This document shows, in pieces, positions 16,683 to 25,945 of a DNA stretch of 31,447 nt. The stretch is from NCBI GenBank assembly GCA_041738135.1, contig JBGSQK010000064.1, positions 1-31,447 of the forward strand, in the 5' to 3' direction. Every line of letters starts with the position of its first letter. Within the stretch, counting starts at the first letter, position 1. This DNA is from JAGOMX01 sp041738135. Lineage in GTDB: Bacteria; Pseudomonadota; Alphaproteobacteria; JAGOMX01. The notes beneath the pieces are model-generated. The model made no database searches. It saw nothing but the letters and a program-made list of their open reading frames with translations, and was not told the origin of the DNA. Both the position numbers and the translations under genes were made by a program.

Positions 16683-17587
16683 AATGAACCTATTAAAAGC
16701 CGATCTATAAGCATGGATAAATAAAGGAGGAAGAGATAGCTGATGGAAAACCAAAACAGTTTCTTGGCATCAGCGGTAGCGCCATTATGCTTTATTTTCC
16801 AAGCCAGAAAAAGGAATACAGCGCCCAAAACGATCGCGGTGCCCAAGTAGATAAAGCTACTCATGTGGAAATAATAGGGCAGCAGCGTGACACTCACTAG
16901 AATGAGTGAATAAATGAGAATTTGAGTTTTTGTCTCATCGATCCCTGCTACCACAGGAAGCATGGGAATTCTAGCCTTGGCATAATCTTCGGATCGATAC
17001 AACGCCAGCGCCCAAAAATGCGGCGGGGTCCAGAAAAAAATGATGGCGAAAAGTATCAAAGATTCAAGAGAAATAGTTCCGGTCACTGCCGCCCAGCCTA
17101 TCATGGGGGGAAATGCCCCAGCTGCGCCGCCAATAACTATGTTTTGGGGTGTACGTCGCTTGAGAAACATAGTGTAGATGACCGCATAGAAGAATATGGT
17201 AAAAGCTAACAATCCCGCTGCCAGCAAATTGGTGGCCAAAGCCAACACTATGACAGACCCGAACGCAAGCACTGTGGCCAAGATAAGCGCATCCTCTGGT
17301 ATCATACGGCCAGCCGGGATCGGCCGCCTTTGGGTGCGTACCATAATGGCATCTATGTCACGATCATACCACATGTTGAAAGCCCCTGAAGCTCCGGCAC
17401 CAATAGCAATACACAGAATCGTGACAAACATAACGTAAGGATGCATATGACCTGGTGCAAGGTAGGCACCAATTGCAGCTGTAAATATGACCAAAGACAT
17501 AACCCTTGGCTTAAGCAACAAAAAGTAGTCCGTTGCACTGGCAATGGGCAGGAATTCTGCAGATGAAGGCTGACTTACTTTTGCCAT
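16679..17587 (-). CDS. ctaB: protoheme IX farnesyltransferase (heme O synthase)
   Basis: 302 residues, a UbiA-family prenyltransferase with about nine membrane spans. It farnesylates heme B to heme O, the precursor of heme A for the aa3 oxidase. The polyprenyl diphosphate site is the NMWYDRDIDAIMVRTQRRP stretch near residue 87-105; FWTPPHFWALALYRSEDYA near 182-200 is the second conserved loop. Third gene of the ctaC-ctaD-ctaB-smORF-ctaG order, with 47 bp between it and ctaD and an ATGA overlap with the small ORF. Confidence 0.97.
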   Translation of the reverse strand: MAKVSQPSSAEFLPIASATDYFLLLKPRVMSLVIFTAAIGAYLAPGHMHPYVMFVTILCIAIGAGASGAFNMWYDRDIDAIMVRTQRRPIPAGRMIPEDALILATVLAFGSVIVLALATNLLAAGLLAFTIFFYAVIYTMFLKRRTPQNIVIGGAAGAFPPMIGWAAVTGTISLESLILFAIIFFWTPPHFWALALYRSEDYAKARIPMLPVVAGIDETKTQILIYSLILVSVTLLPYYFHMSSFIYLGTAIVLGAVFLFLAWKIKHNGATADAKKLFWFSISYLFLLYLSMLIDRLLIGSL

Positions 17588-17634
17588 TAAATTCCTAACT
17601 CCAATAACTTACCTGCTCTGAAAAGTTCAGAATT

Positions 17635-19227
17635 TTAATGATCATACTTCATTACGGGCTGCGTTTCAAACGTATGGAAAGGTGCCGGTGAAGGTACTGT
17701 CCATTCCAGAGTGTTTGCGCCCTCGCCCCAAGGATTGGCTTCGGCTTTCTTGCCTCTGAACAACGTGTAAAACACGATAAAGATGAAGAACAGAGTGGAA
17801 CCAAAAGTCATGTACGCGCCCATAGATGCGATATGGTTCCAAGGCATAAAGGCATCCGGATAATCTGGAATGCGTCGCGGCATACCGGAAAGACCTACAA
17901 AGTGCATAGGGAAGAATAAGATGTTCACACCAATAAATGTGGTCCAGAAATGTATCTTACCCAAAACCTCTGGATATTGTTTTCCCGACATCTTGCCAAA
18001 CCAATAGTAAAAACCAGAAAAGATCGCAAACACAGATCCCAGCGAAAGCACGTAATGGAAATGCGCCACCACGTAATAGGTATCATGGAGCATGATATCC
18101 AAGCCCTGGTTGGAAAGTGCAACTCCCGTAAGACCGCCCAAGGTGAAAAGAGCTATAAAGCCCAGGGAAAATAGCATGGGAGTTTGGAATGTGATGGAGC
18201 CACCCCACATGGTAGCCAGCCAACTAAAGATCTTAATACCTGTTGGAACCGCGATAACCATTGTAGCTGCTGTAAAATATGCTATTAAACGCACATCCAT
18301 ACCCACAGTGAACATATGGTGAGCCCAAACGACAAAACCGATAAGTCCGATGGAAACCATGGCATACACCATGCCCAAGTAGCCAAAGATTGGTTTTTTC
18401 GAGAATGTGGACACCACGTGACTGACAATACCGAACGCTGGCAGAATCATAATGTAAACTTCTGGATGACCAAAGAACCAGAACAAGTGCTGGAATAGCA
18501 CTGGGTCGCCACCACCAGCTGGATCAAAGAAAGTAGTACCAAAGTTACGGTCAGTGAGTAGCATGGTTATGGCGCCCGCCAAAACGGGCAGGGATATAAC
18601 CAGCAAAAATGCTGTTACCAGACTACCCCAGATAAAAAGAGGCATATGGTGCAGGGACATGCCCGGTGCACGCATATTAAAGATAGTTGTGATGAAGTTG
18701 ATAGCTCCCAGAATGGAACTTGCACCCGCCACATGTAAACTTAAGAGCATAAAGTCCACGGCAGCATCCGGGTGTCCCACCATACTACTTAAGGGAGGAT
18801 AGAAAGTCCAACCAGTTCCTGCACCAAGTCCCACAAGTCCGCTGCAAAGAAGCAAGATAAGTGATACGGGCAAGAGCCAGAAACTGATATTGTTCAGACG
18901 AGGAAATGCCATATCAGGCGCTCCGATGAGCAATGGTATAAAGAAATTACCAAAACCACCAATAAGCGCAGGCATCACCATAAAGAAAATCATTAGCAAA
19001 CCGTGCAGGCTGATCACCACGTTGTAAAGCTGGAAGTTATCACCAAAAATCAACGAACCAGGTTGAGCAAGCTGTGCACGAATAAGAACGGATAACGCCC
19101 CTCCCAACAGACCAGAGATAATGGAGAAAATGATGTACATAATACCAATGTCTTTGTGGTTGGTGGAAAACAACCAACGACGCCATCCGTGCGGGTGGTC
19201 GGAATGATGATCTGCATATGCCGTCAT
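17635..19227 (-). CDS. ctaD: cytochrome c oxidase subunit I
   Basis: 530 residues, twelve membrane spans. It holds heme a and the heme a3-CuB centre where oxygen is reduced. Ligands are visible: H75 and H391 (heme a), H389 (heme a3), H254, H303 and H304 (CuB), with Y258 placed for the His-Tyr crosslink. E256 in GHPEVY and D105 in GAPDMAFPRLNN mark an A1-type enzyme with a D-channel; YPPL near 143-146 is also typical. GAGG seven bases before the ATG is the ribosome site. It lies 22 bp after ctaC. Confidence 0.99.
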   Translation of the reverse strand: MTAYADHHSDHPHGWRRWLFSTNHKDIGIMYIIFSIISGLLGGALSVLIRAQLAQPGSLIFGDNFQLYNVVISLHGLLMIFFMVMPALIGGFGNFFIPLLIGAPDMAFPRLNNISFWLLPVSLILLLCSGLVGLGAGTGWTFYPPLSSMVGHPDAAVDFMLLSLHVAGASSILGAINFITTIFNMRAPGMSLHHMPLFIWGSLVTAFLLVISLPVLAGAITMLLTDRNFGTTFFDPAGGGDPVLFQHLFWFFGHPEVYIMILPAFGIVSHVVSTFSKKPIFGYLGMVYAMVSIGLIGFVVWAHHMFTVGMDVRLIAYFTAATMVIAVPTGIKIFSWLATMWGGSITFQTPMLFSLGFIALFTLGGLTGVALSNQGLDIMLHDTYYVVAHFHYVLSLGSVFAIFSGFYYWFGKMSGKQYPEVLGKIHFWTTFIGVNILFFPMHFVGLSGMPRRIPDYPDAFMPWNHIASMGAYMTFGSTLFFIFIVFYTLFRGKKAEANPWGEGANTLEWTVPSPAPFHTFETQPVMKYDH

Positions 19228-19249
19228 AGGAAAACCTCGTTACTGTTGT

Positions 19250-20071
19250 TCATGAAAATTCTTTTGAGCTCATCAATGGATGTCTCAAATGAGCCACCTT
19301 AGTTTGAGTCTGCAACCATTTCTGGAATTCTTCTTTAGAAACCACCTTGACCATTATTGGCATAAAGCCATGCTTCATACCGCAAATTTCCGAGCACTGG
19401 CCATAATAGGTGCCCTCACGCTCCACATAAATCCAAGCTTCATTCAGACGACCAGGCACACAGTCTTTTTTAACGCCAAAAGACGGCACGGTCCAACTGT
19501 GTAATACATCCACAGCCGTAAATAGCAATCGTACAGTGGTTTTAACCGGTACAATCACTTGATTATCCACTTCCAAAAGCCGCAACTGACCTGGCTTGAG
19601 TTGGTCGTCTGGAATGATATTGCTGTCAAAAGCAACCTTATGTTCCGGGTACTCATAACTCCAATACCACATGTGACCTGTGATCTTTAAGGTGAGCTCA
19701 GGATCCTTGGCTTTATCCACATAGAAAATTAATTTAAAGGAAGGCACGGCGATAACGAGCAAAATCAATACAGGTATGGCCGTCCAAACAACTTCCAGCA
19801 TTGTGTGGTGCGAGGTTTTCGAAGCCACCGGATTTTTTGATGCGCGAAATTTATAAATGATAACAGCCATGATCCCTAGGACCAGGATTGCGATCAGGGT
19901 TAATATAATCATGATCAAATCATGCAGCTCATGGATTTTTTCCATGACCGGGGTTGCAGCTTCTTGAAGATTAAAACGCCAACGTTCCGGTTTGTCCGCA
20001 AACGCTTGCGCGCAAAGGATCATGGAAAGGGGAATGCCCCAGAAAAAACGTACAAGTTTAGCTATTTTCAT
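19250..20071 (-). CDS. ctaC: cytochrome c oxidase subunit II
   Basis: 273 residues. A signal peptide (1-25, ending AQAFA) and two membrane spans (about 50-75 and 92-115) precede a periplasmic cupredoxin domain. The CuA centre is complete: H191, C226, E228, C230, H234, M237. GHMWYWSYEYPE (132-143) is the electron entry region. There is no fused cytochrome c domain, so electrons come from a separate cytochrome c. First gene of the cluster; a candidate promoter lies 36-64 bp upstream, divergent from rsmD. Confidence 0.98.
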   Translation of the reverse strand: MKIAKLVRFFWGIPLSMILCAQAFADKPERWRFNLQEAATPVMEKIHELHDLIMIILTLIAILVLGIMAVIIYKFRASKNPVASKTSHHTMLEVVWTAIPVLILLVIAVPSFKLIFYVDKAKDPELTLKITGHMWYWSYEYPEHKVAFDSNIIPDDQLKPGQLRLLEVDNQVIVPVKTTVRLLFTAVDVLHSWTVPSFGVKKDCVPGRLNEAWIYVEREGTYYGQCSEICGMKHGFMPIMVKVVSKEEFQKWLQTQTKVAHLRHPLMSSKEFS

Positions 20072-20106
20072 GCCTTAGCCGTCCACTGTATCTAATTATT
20101 TCCTAA

Positions 20107-20135
20107 TTTATACTACAGGAGCAAGGGCAGGTCGA
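20107..20135 (-). promoter_or_regulatory. candidate promoter of the oxidase cluster
   Basis: On the minus strand TCGACC (20130-20135), a 17-bp spacer and TATAAA (20107-20112), upstream of ctaC. The -35 is only 4/6. Confidence 0.45.
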
Positions 20136-20215
20136 GAGGGTTTCTGCGGAGAATGATTGTAAAATCCATAAAAATAACATATCTAGGATAGAAGCTAGTT
20201 AATAAGGACATAATT

Positions 20216-20779
20216 TTGCGCATTATTGCAGGAAAACACCGGGGCAGACCCTTAAGCCGTCCACCCGCCATGATCACTCGCCCCACCATGGACAGGGTGA
20301 GAGAATCCATCTTCAATATGCTCGCCCATGCGGATATGGGTGACAAGATTGATTACATTCAAGATTCCATGGTGCTAGACGCATTCGCCGGCAGCGGCGC
20401 CTTGGGCCTTGAATCTCTTTCTCGTGGGGCAAAATTCATATATTTCTTCGATAAAAACACCCGAGCTCTGGCAACCGTTCGCGAAAATGTTTGGTCATTG
20501 GGAGAATCAGAAACCACTAAAATAATGAAAGCAGATGCAGTTAAACCCCCAAAAGCACCACAAGCAATGGATTTAATTCTACTGGATCCACCTTTTGGTA
20601 AGAACCTGACTGCACTTTGTTTACCCGGATTGCTGAAGGAAGGCTGGGTTAATGAGAACACTCTCATCGTGGCCGAAATTGCTGCTCGCGAAGAATTAAA
20701 GCTGCCAGACAATTTTACCATATTAAGAGAAAAAGTTTATGGTACTGCACACGTATTTTTCATAAAACTGGTCTCATAA
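20216..20779 (+). CDS. rsmD: 16S rRNA (guanine966-N2)-methyltransferase RsmD
   Basis: 187 residues. Start is TTG at 20216, giving the family's usual beginning MRIIAGKHRGRPL; AAGGA (20204-20208) lies seven bases upstream and there is no better ATG. SAM-binding motif VLDAFAGSGALGLESLSRGA (about 53-72) and catalytic LLDPPFGK (about 122-129) are clear. It methylates G966 of 16S rRNA in the small subunit. Divergent from ctaC; 84 bp separate it from the multicopper oxidase gene. Confidence 0.95.
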   Translation: MRIIAGKHRGRPLSRPPAMITRPTMDRVRESIFNMLAHADMGDKIDYIQDSMVLDAFAGSGALGLESLSRGAKFIYFFDKNTRALATVRENVWSLGESETTKIMKADAVKPPKAPQAMDLILLDPPFGKNLTALCLPGLLKEGWVNENTLIVAEIAAREELKLPDNFTILREKVYGTAHVFFIKLVS

Positions 20780-20863
20780 CAAACAGATTGGATTAAAGGA
20801 TCATTGCCTTTAGCGCAGATTTAGAATATCTTTGATGATAACGAGACAAAAATAAGTCCATCA

Positions 20864-23053
20864 ATGAAAAAGCTATCTCCGTTCCTATTTCTGATCATCC
20901 TAACAACCAATTGTTATGCCGAGTATCGGGTAGTCAATCTGTCAGTACAAGCCAAGCAGGTCAATTTCACAGGAGAAGCGGCCACAGCCCTTTCAATTAA
21001 TGACCAGATTCCAGCCCCCACTCTGCATTTCAAAGATGGGGATGAGGTCACCATAAATGTTCACAACAAATTAGACGTAGGCACATCCATTCATTGGCAT
21101 GGCATTTTGCTTCCCTGGCAAATGGATGGGGTTGAAGGTGTAACTCAAGCACCTATAAAGTCTGGCGAAACGTTCTCATATAAGTTCAAGATAAAACAAT
21201 CAGGCACCTATTGGTACCACGCCCACTCCGGTTTTCAAGAACAACAGGGACTTTATGGCGCTATGATTATAGACCCAGCGACACCTCCCAAATACAAGTA
21301 CGATAAAGACTTTACAGTTGTATTATCGGACTGGAGCAACACGGATCCGGAACAGATCTTTTCCAACTTAAAGAAGAAGGGGGATTTTTATACGCCAAAC
21401 TTTCCCATTCAACCGTCTCTCAGCAAGTTTATAACCGACTATCAAAACGGCTCCGCCGAACAACGTGAGAAGCTTTCACAAGATTACGCAATGATGCAGC
21501 AAATGCGTATGAGCATATTTGATTTCAGTGACGTGGCCTATGATGCCTTTTTGCTCAACGGCACCACCAAATCCAAACCATGGGCCAAGCTCGTTAAGAA
21601 AGGCGATGTGGTAAGACTTCGTTTTGTCGGCGCCGGTGGCAGCACTAAATTCCAAGTGAAAATTCCTGGCGCCAAAATGAAAGTTATTCATGTCCAAGGA
21701 AACGATGTGGAACCCCATGATGTGGAGGATTTTACCATATCACCAGGTGAAACCACGGATGTTTTGGTTAAAATAACTGAAGACTCACCCTACATAATAT
21801 ATGCAGAATCCTCAGACACATTGGGCGCCGCATACGGTGCTTTGGTGACATCTTTGGATCAAAAAGTACCTTACACACAGGTGGCCAGTTTTCCAAAACC
21901 TGGACCAGTCCATATGGGTCATGACATGCATATGGATTCCATGGAGTCTATGGATATGACCATGGGTACAAAATATCAAGATCTTAAGTCCGCTTTTAAA
22001 ACCAATGATCCTGATAAGCCAGTTATAGAAATTCGCATGGATTTATACGGATACATGGATAAGTACGTTTGGTTCATCAACGGACTGATGGAACATGAAG
22101 CAGAACCCATTGTGATTGAGCCAGGAAAACGATATCGCTTTATTTTTAACAATTCATCCATGATGACTCATCCCATGCATCTGCACGGACATTTCTTCAT
22201 TTTACGCAACGGTCATGACGAATATGATCCTCTAATGCACACCATTGAAGTAGCGCCAGGCGCAACTGTAGTTGCAGACTTTGATGCCGATACCAGTGGC
22301 CAATGGTTTTTCCATTGCCATCACCTATTTCATATGATGTCAGGCATGGCAAGGGTGTTTCAGTACGCAAATTTAAAGCCAACAAACAAAGAGGAATCAC
22401 ATCTGGTACATCACCCCATGGCTCACCCCTCACAATTACATCAAGCTACCTTCCTAGATTTGGGCTACGACCCATTCCATAACGTACAAAAAGGTAACCT
22501 GAATTTTATGATCGGCTGGGATTATGACAAACTCCAGCTATACAGCGAGGATGCAGAGGTCCGAAAAGGCAAAATTGAGTCCGCAGATTTGGATATATTT
22601 TATTGGCTCTCGATTAGTGAATTCTGGGCGATTAAGGGGGGTGTCAATTATGTTTACAAACCAGCTCACAAACCATATATACAACCAGGCATCGGCGTGG
22701 AAGGAACCATGCCCTATTTCATAGAAACCAATTTAAGGTCCTACCTGCACAAAGACAGTCTAAAAATTGATCTACAACTTACACGCGACACGCAAATTAC
22801 TGACCACTTTTTTGTAAGGACTGGACTCCGTGGAATTATCGCCACAAAAGATGTGCTCGCCGACGAGATTGGAACGGGTTTGAATAAAATGGAATACGTG
22901 CTCAGACCCTATTTAGTTATTCATCCAAATTTGTCCGTGTTTAGCGAACTGAACCACACACAAACTCATGGAGCACTCAAACGTCTTTTACAGCATGAAC
23001 ATAAGTCGACAAAAGAGACGGTTCTCACATTCGGCATTTCGATTTTGCGTTAA
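20864..23053 (+). CDS. CopA-type multicopper oxidase fused to a CopB-like C-terminal domain
   Basis: 729 residues. Signal peptide 1-19 (ending NCYA). Copper motifs: HWHG at 77-80, YHAHSG from 118, HPMHLHGHF at 436-444 and HCHHLFHMMSGM at 484-495, which together give one type 1 and a trinuclear copper site. A Met/His-rich loop (HMGHDMHMDSMESMDM) near 351-366 is typical of CopA proteins that handle Cu(I). From about residue 525 to the end (FLDLGYDPFHNVQKGNLNFM onward) the sequence resembles CopB, an outer-membrane barrel usually encoded as a separate gene. Likely role: oxidation of toxic Cu(I) in the periplasm. No strong Shine-Dalgarno is visible before the ATG. The oxidase part is certain; the CopB assignment is from motif recognition. 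Confidence 0.88.
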   Translation: MKKLSPFLFLIILTTNCYAEYRVVNLSVQAKQVNFTGEAATALSINDQIPAPTLHFKDGDEVTINVHNKLDVGTSIHWHGILLPWQMDGVEGVTQAPIKSGETFSYKFKIKQSGTYWYHAHSGFQEQQGLYGAMIIDPATPPKYKYDKDFTVVLSDWSNTDPEQIFSNLKKKGDFYTPNFPIQPSLSKFITDYQNGSAEQREKLSQDYAMMQQMRMSIFDFSDVAYDAFLLNGTTKSKPWAKLVKKGDVVRLRFVGAGGSTKFQVKIPGAKMKVIHVQGNDVEPHDVEDFTISPGETTDVLVKITEDSPYIIYAESSDTLGAAYGALVTSLDQKVPYTQVASFPKPGPVHMGHDMHMDSMESMDMTMGTKYQDLKSAFKTNDPDKPVIEIRMDLYGYMDKYVWFINGLMEHEAEPIVIEPGKRYRFIFNNSSMMTHPMHLHGHFFILRNGHDEYDPLMHTIEVAPGATVVADFDADTSGQWFFHCHHLFHMMSGMARVFQYANLKPTNKEESHLVHHPMAHPSQLHQATFLDLGYDPFHNVQKGNLNFMIGWDYDKLQLYSEDAEVRKGKIESADLDIFYWLSISEFWAIKGGVNYVYKPAHKPYIQPGIGVEGTMPYFIETNLRSYLHKDSLKIDLQLTRDTQITDHFFVRTGLRGIIATKDVLADEIGTGLNKMEYVLRPYLVIHPNLSVFSELNHTQTHGALKRLLQHEHKSTKETVLTFGISILR

Positions 23054-24061
23054 GTGAAACCATCAAGTTGTTGATATTCTTCATAGTTTGTTAATGAATC
23101 AGCTGTACCATTAAAAGATGAAAGTACTTAATGGGAGAAGTAAAATGTTAAGGAAAACGATCAGCAAAACAGGTTTGACCGTATCAGAGCTCGGCCTAGG
23201 GTGCATGGGAATGTCTGAGTTTTATGGACCTATCGATGAAGAAGAAGTCATACTAACTCTTGAACGGGCCGTTGAACTAGGAATTACCCATTTTGATACC
23301 GCCGATATTTATGGCATGGGCAAAAATGAAGTGCTTGTGGGCAAGAATCTTAAAAAGTACCGGGACCAGCTGATCATCGCTTCAAAATTCGGTATTATCC
23401 GCGATCTCAGCGACCCGACGAGGAGGGGCATCAGCGGCAAGCCAGCATATGTTAAACTTTGCTGCGAGGCCAGCCTAGAGAGATTGGGTGTAGACACCAT
23501 TGATCTCTATTATGCGCATCGCGTTGATCCAACCGTTCCCATCGAAGAAACCATGGGTGCACTTAGTGATCTGGTCAAACAGGGCAAGATACGATTTATA
23601 GGACTTTCCGAAGCAACCCCTGAAGTGATTCGTAAAGCTCATAAAGTTCATCCTCTCACAGCCATTCAATCGGAATTTTCCTTATGGAGCCGTGGCCCTG
23701 AAAAAGAAGTTATTCCATTATGCAAAGAACTTGGCATAGGATTTGTCGCCTATAGTCCCATGGGCAGAGGTTTTCTAACAGGAAAACTGAGAAAAACAGA
23801 ACAACTAGCATCCAATGACTACAGGCGTTTTTCCCCAAGGTTTCAAGAAGAGAACATGACGGAAAATTTGAAATTAGTTGAAAAACTAGAAGCCATGGCT
23901 AAAACTCATAATTGCACACCAGCACAGTTAGCTCTTGCCTGGGTTTTAGCTCAAGGGAGTCACTTAACAGCTATACCAGGAACAAAACGTCGGAAATACT
24001 TAGAAGAAAATTGTGGGGCTGGTCGCGGTAGGAATGCCGGTCACCCAGCACCCCCCGCACA

Positions 24062-24094
24062 GATCCGTACGTGCGCTACTAACGCATACGGCTC
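24062..24094 (-). ncRNA. group II intron domain V
   Basis: Minus-strand hairpin with arms GAGCCGTATGCG and CGCACGTACGGATC, containing the catalytic AGC and the two-base CG bulge. The loop TTAGTAG does not show the usual GNRA tetraloop. Confidence 0.85.
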
Positions 24095-25603
24095 CTACCT
24101 CGAGTGTTTGGCGCGAAAGCGTGCTTCAGGATATTCATGCAACACTTTGGGGCTAGGGAGAACTTTGTTGATAAAAGGACCAAACTTATCCCATCTCAAC
24201 TTACTTCTCTGGCTACGCCTTCGGAGTATTTTCAGTAGTCGCCTGACCACCTCATCCTTGAAGTTAGCAAGTTGCTTGGAGTTTCCTGGCACTCCGTAGT
24301 AGTTGAAGTGCCCCTGGATCACCTTCTTGAGCCAGCAGAGTATTTCTTCTAGTGAAGAGTGCATCCGCCGCCTCAAGCCTTGCTGTATAACCTTGATTTG
24401 TTTTGTCATGCGCTTTCTATTTGTCTTACGACCTATTTTGAAATAACCTATCCGCGTCACTGTGCAGTAGTGGGTAAAACCTAGAAACGTAAATGTTTCC
24501 GGCCTAGCTTGTCCCAACTTATTGCATTGTTCAGCAGCATGGCGTCCAAAGCGTATCAATTTTGTTTTCAGTGGATGTACCTTTAACCCAAAGGCTCCCA
24601 TTCTTAAGTGCAAGTCCTTAAGGTATGAGATAGCATCCTTTTCGTATTGAAAACCTAAAACAGCATCATCCGCAAATCTTGTGATGATAACGTCTCCTCG
24701 ACCACTTCTTCTTCTCCATTGGTTACTCCATAGATCAAACACATAGTGGAGGTAGATATTTGCTAATAGCGGTGAAATGACCGAACCCTGGGGGACTCCG
24801 ATGTCTTGGGGGCAACGTTTTCCATCATTATCAACAAAGCCTACTTTAATCCAGCGCTTTATCAAGGTTTGGACTCTGCTATCTTTTACTCGATGCTGAA
24901 CCATTTTGATGAGCCAATCGTGATCGACTGTGTCGAAAAACTTTTGAACATCAAGATCCAACACCCAGTTTATCTTGCGCTTGGTTATACCAAATGCAAG
25001 GGCATCTAGAGCATCATGCTGGCTTTTACCTGGCCTAAATCCATATGAAAAACCCAGGAAGTCTGCTTCGTAGATTTGGTTGAGTACGGTTACCAAAGCC
25101 TGCTGCACTATCTTATCTTCAATACATAAGATACTTAGTGGGCGTTCAGTTCCGTCCTCCTTTGGTATATAAACGCGCCTTGCCGGCCTTGGTTTGTACC
25201 TGCCGACATGCACACGTCTATGCAGATCTACGATGTGATCTTCTAGTTGCTCTTCATAGGCCGACCATGTAGTGCCGTCGATACCAGCTGCCGATTTTCG
25301 GGAAAGTTGGTAAAAACTCTCCTTTAAAAGGTCTGGTGTCACATGATGTAATATAGCCGTAAAAGATTGACGTTTGTCCTTCTTCGCGCTTTCACGCACT
25401 CGGGCCAACCCTGACATCGTATTATTTCGGCTCTGTGTCCGAATACGGGCGAGTTCACTCGAGTTCCTCTTGGTCAAAATCCTTCCCTCCACAAACTCCG
25501 CCGAGCCTTCACTTGACTCTTTGTTCGCTTGCTTCCCCGGTACTACGATTCTGTCCGACTTCCTGGCAGGTTGAGAAGATATCGTATTCATTTCCTTATT
25601 CAT
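24095..25603 (-). CDS. ltrA: group II intron reverse transcriptase/maturase
   Basis: 502 residues. Reverse transcriptase core from about residue 90: GRYKPRPARRVYIPKEDGTE, RPLSILCIEDKIVQQAL, FGFRPGKSQHDAL-like block (SYGFRPGKSQHDAL), DLDVQKFFDTVDHDWL, GVPQGSVISPLLANIYL and the catalytic FADD (RFADDAVLGF; FADD in place of the commoner YADD). A maturase X domain follows (about 390-480), ending in RRSQRSKLRWDKFGPF. No HNH endonuclease domain is present. It helps fold and splice its intron and copies it into new sites. GAGG five bases before the ATG is its ribosome site. The stop falls right against domain V. The frame is intact, so the element may be active or recent. Confidence 0.95.
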   Translation of the reverse strand: MNKEMNTISSQPARKSDRIVVPGKQANKESSEGSAEFVEGRILTKRNSSELARIRTQSRNNTMSGLARVRESAKKDKRQSFTAILHHVTPDLLKESFYQLSRKSAAGIDGTTWSAYEEQLEDHIVDLHRRVHVGRYKPRPARRVYIPKEDGTERPLSILCIEDKIVQQALVTVLNQIYEADFLGFSYGFRPGKSQHDALDALAFGITKRKINWVLDLDVQKFFDTVDHDWLIKMVQHRVKDSRVQTLIKRWIKVGFVDNDGKRCPQDIGVPQGSVISPLLANIYLHYVFDLWSNQWRRRSGRGDVIITRFADDAVLGFQYEKDAISYLKDLHLRMGAFGLKVHPLKTKLIRFGRHAAEQCNKLGQARPETFTFLGFTHYCTVTRIGYFKIGRKTNRKRMTKQIKVIQQGLRRRMHSSLEEILCWLKKVIQGHFNYYGVPGNSKQLANFKDEVVRRLLKILRRRSQRSKLRWDKFGPFINKVLPSPKVLHEYPEARFRAKHSR

Positions 25604-25945
25604 AACTTCCTCTTAAATAAATAAATTTATCCAAGACCCCAACCAGGATCTCCCAGGTTCCGTACATTGAACTTCTCCGCATGCATAGGGTCTACGACCC
25701 CGCTGTGTAGAAGAAAGCCTTACCTTTACGGCTTCCCCCTTTTTGCCTTCCGCTTCGCTTAACAGCGTCAGCACACAGGACGATTTAATTGCGTGGCTCA
25801 ATACCTAGCCTGCGGTCTCCCCTACTAACACTTCACCTGTATCGTTACCGATACAAGCGCATAGCTCGGGGCCAGAGCGAGTGGTTAACCCTTACTCCGT
25901 GCGGGACTTTCACCCGCTATTCAATGCCAGCTTTGCCTGGCGTAC

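Larger units (their letters stand above)
24022..25945 (-). mobile_element. group II intron with reverse transcriptase
   Basis: 1924 bp on the minus strand, starting GTACG at 25945 and ending CCGCGAC at 24022. Ends were set by three agreeing signs: joining the flanks restores the reductase frame; a bulged A in domain VI lies eight bases from the 3' end; and the 5' exon pairs with the intron. IBS1 CGTTTA (25951-25946) can pair with TAAGCG (25761-25756) and IBS2 ATTTGA (25957-25952) with TTAAAT (25788-25783), each with one G-U pair. Domain V lies at 24062-24094 and domain VI at 24025-24058. The maturase gene sits in the position of domain IV. It is inserted in the antisense direction inside a coding gene, unlike class C introns that prefer terminators. 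Confidence 0.93.

Noticed and set aside
20359..20721. 120-residue minus-strand open frame
   Set aside because: Antisense shadow of rsmD, which has all its motifs.
23118..24299. Aldo/keto reductase read as a 393-residue protein
   Set aside because: After 24021 the frame runs through the 3' end of the group II intron (domains VI and V on the other strand) and encodes no reductase sequence. The true C-terminus is at 25946-26058.
25368..25377. CAAACGTCAA in the maturase gene, complementary to the intron target
   Set aside because: Nearly perfect pairing with the 5' exon, but it lies in the coding region of domain IV and not in domain I, where exon-binding sites belong. The domain I hexamers fit better.
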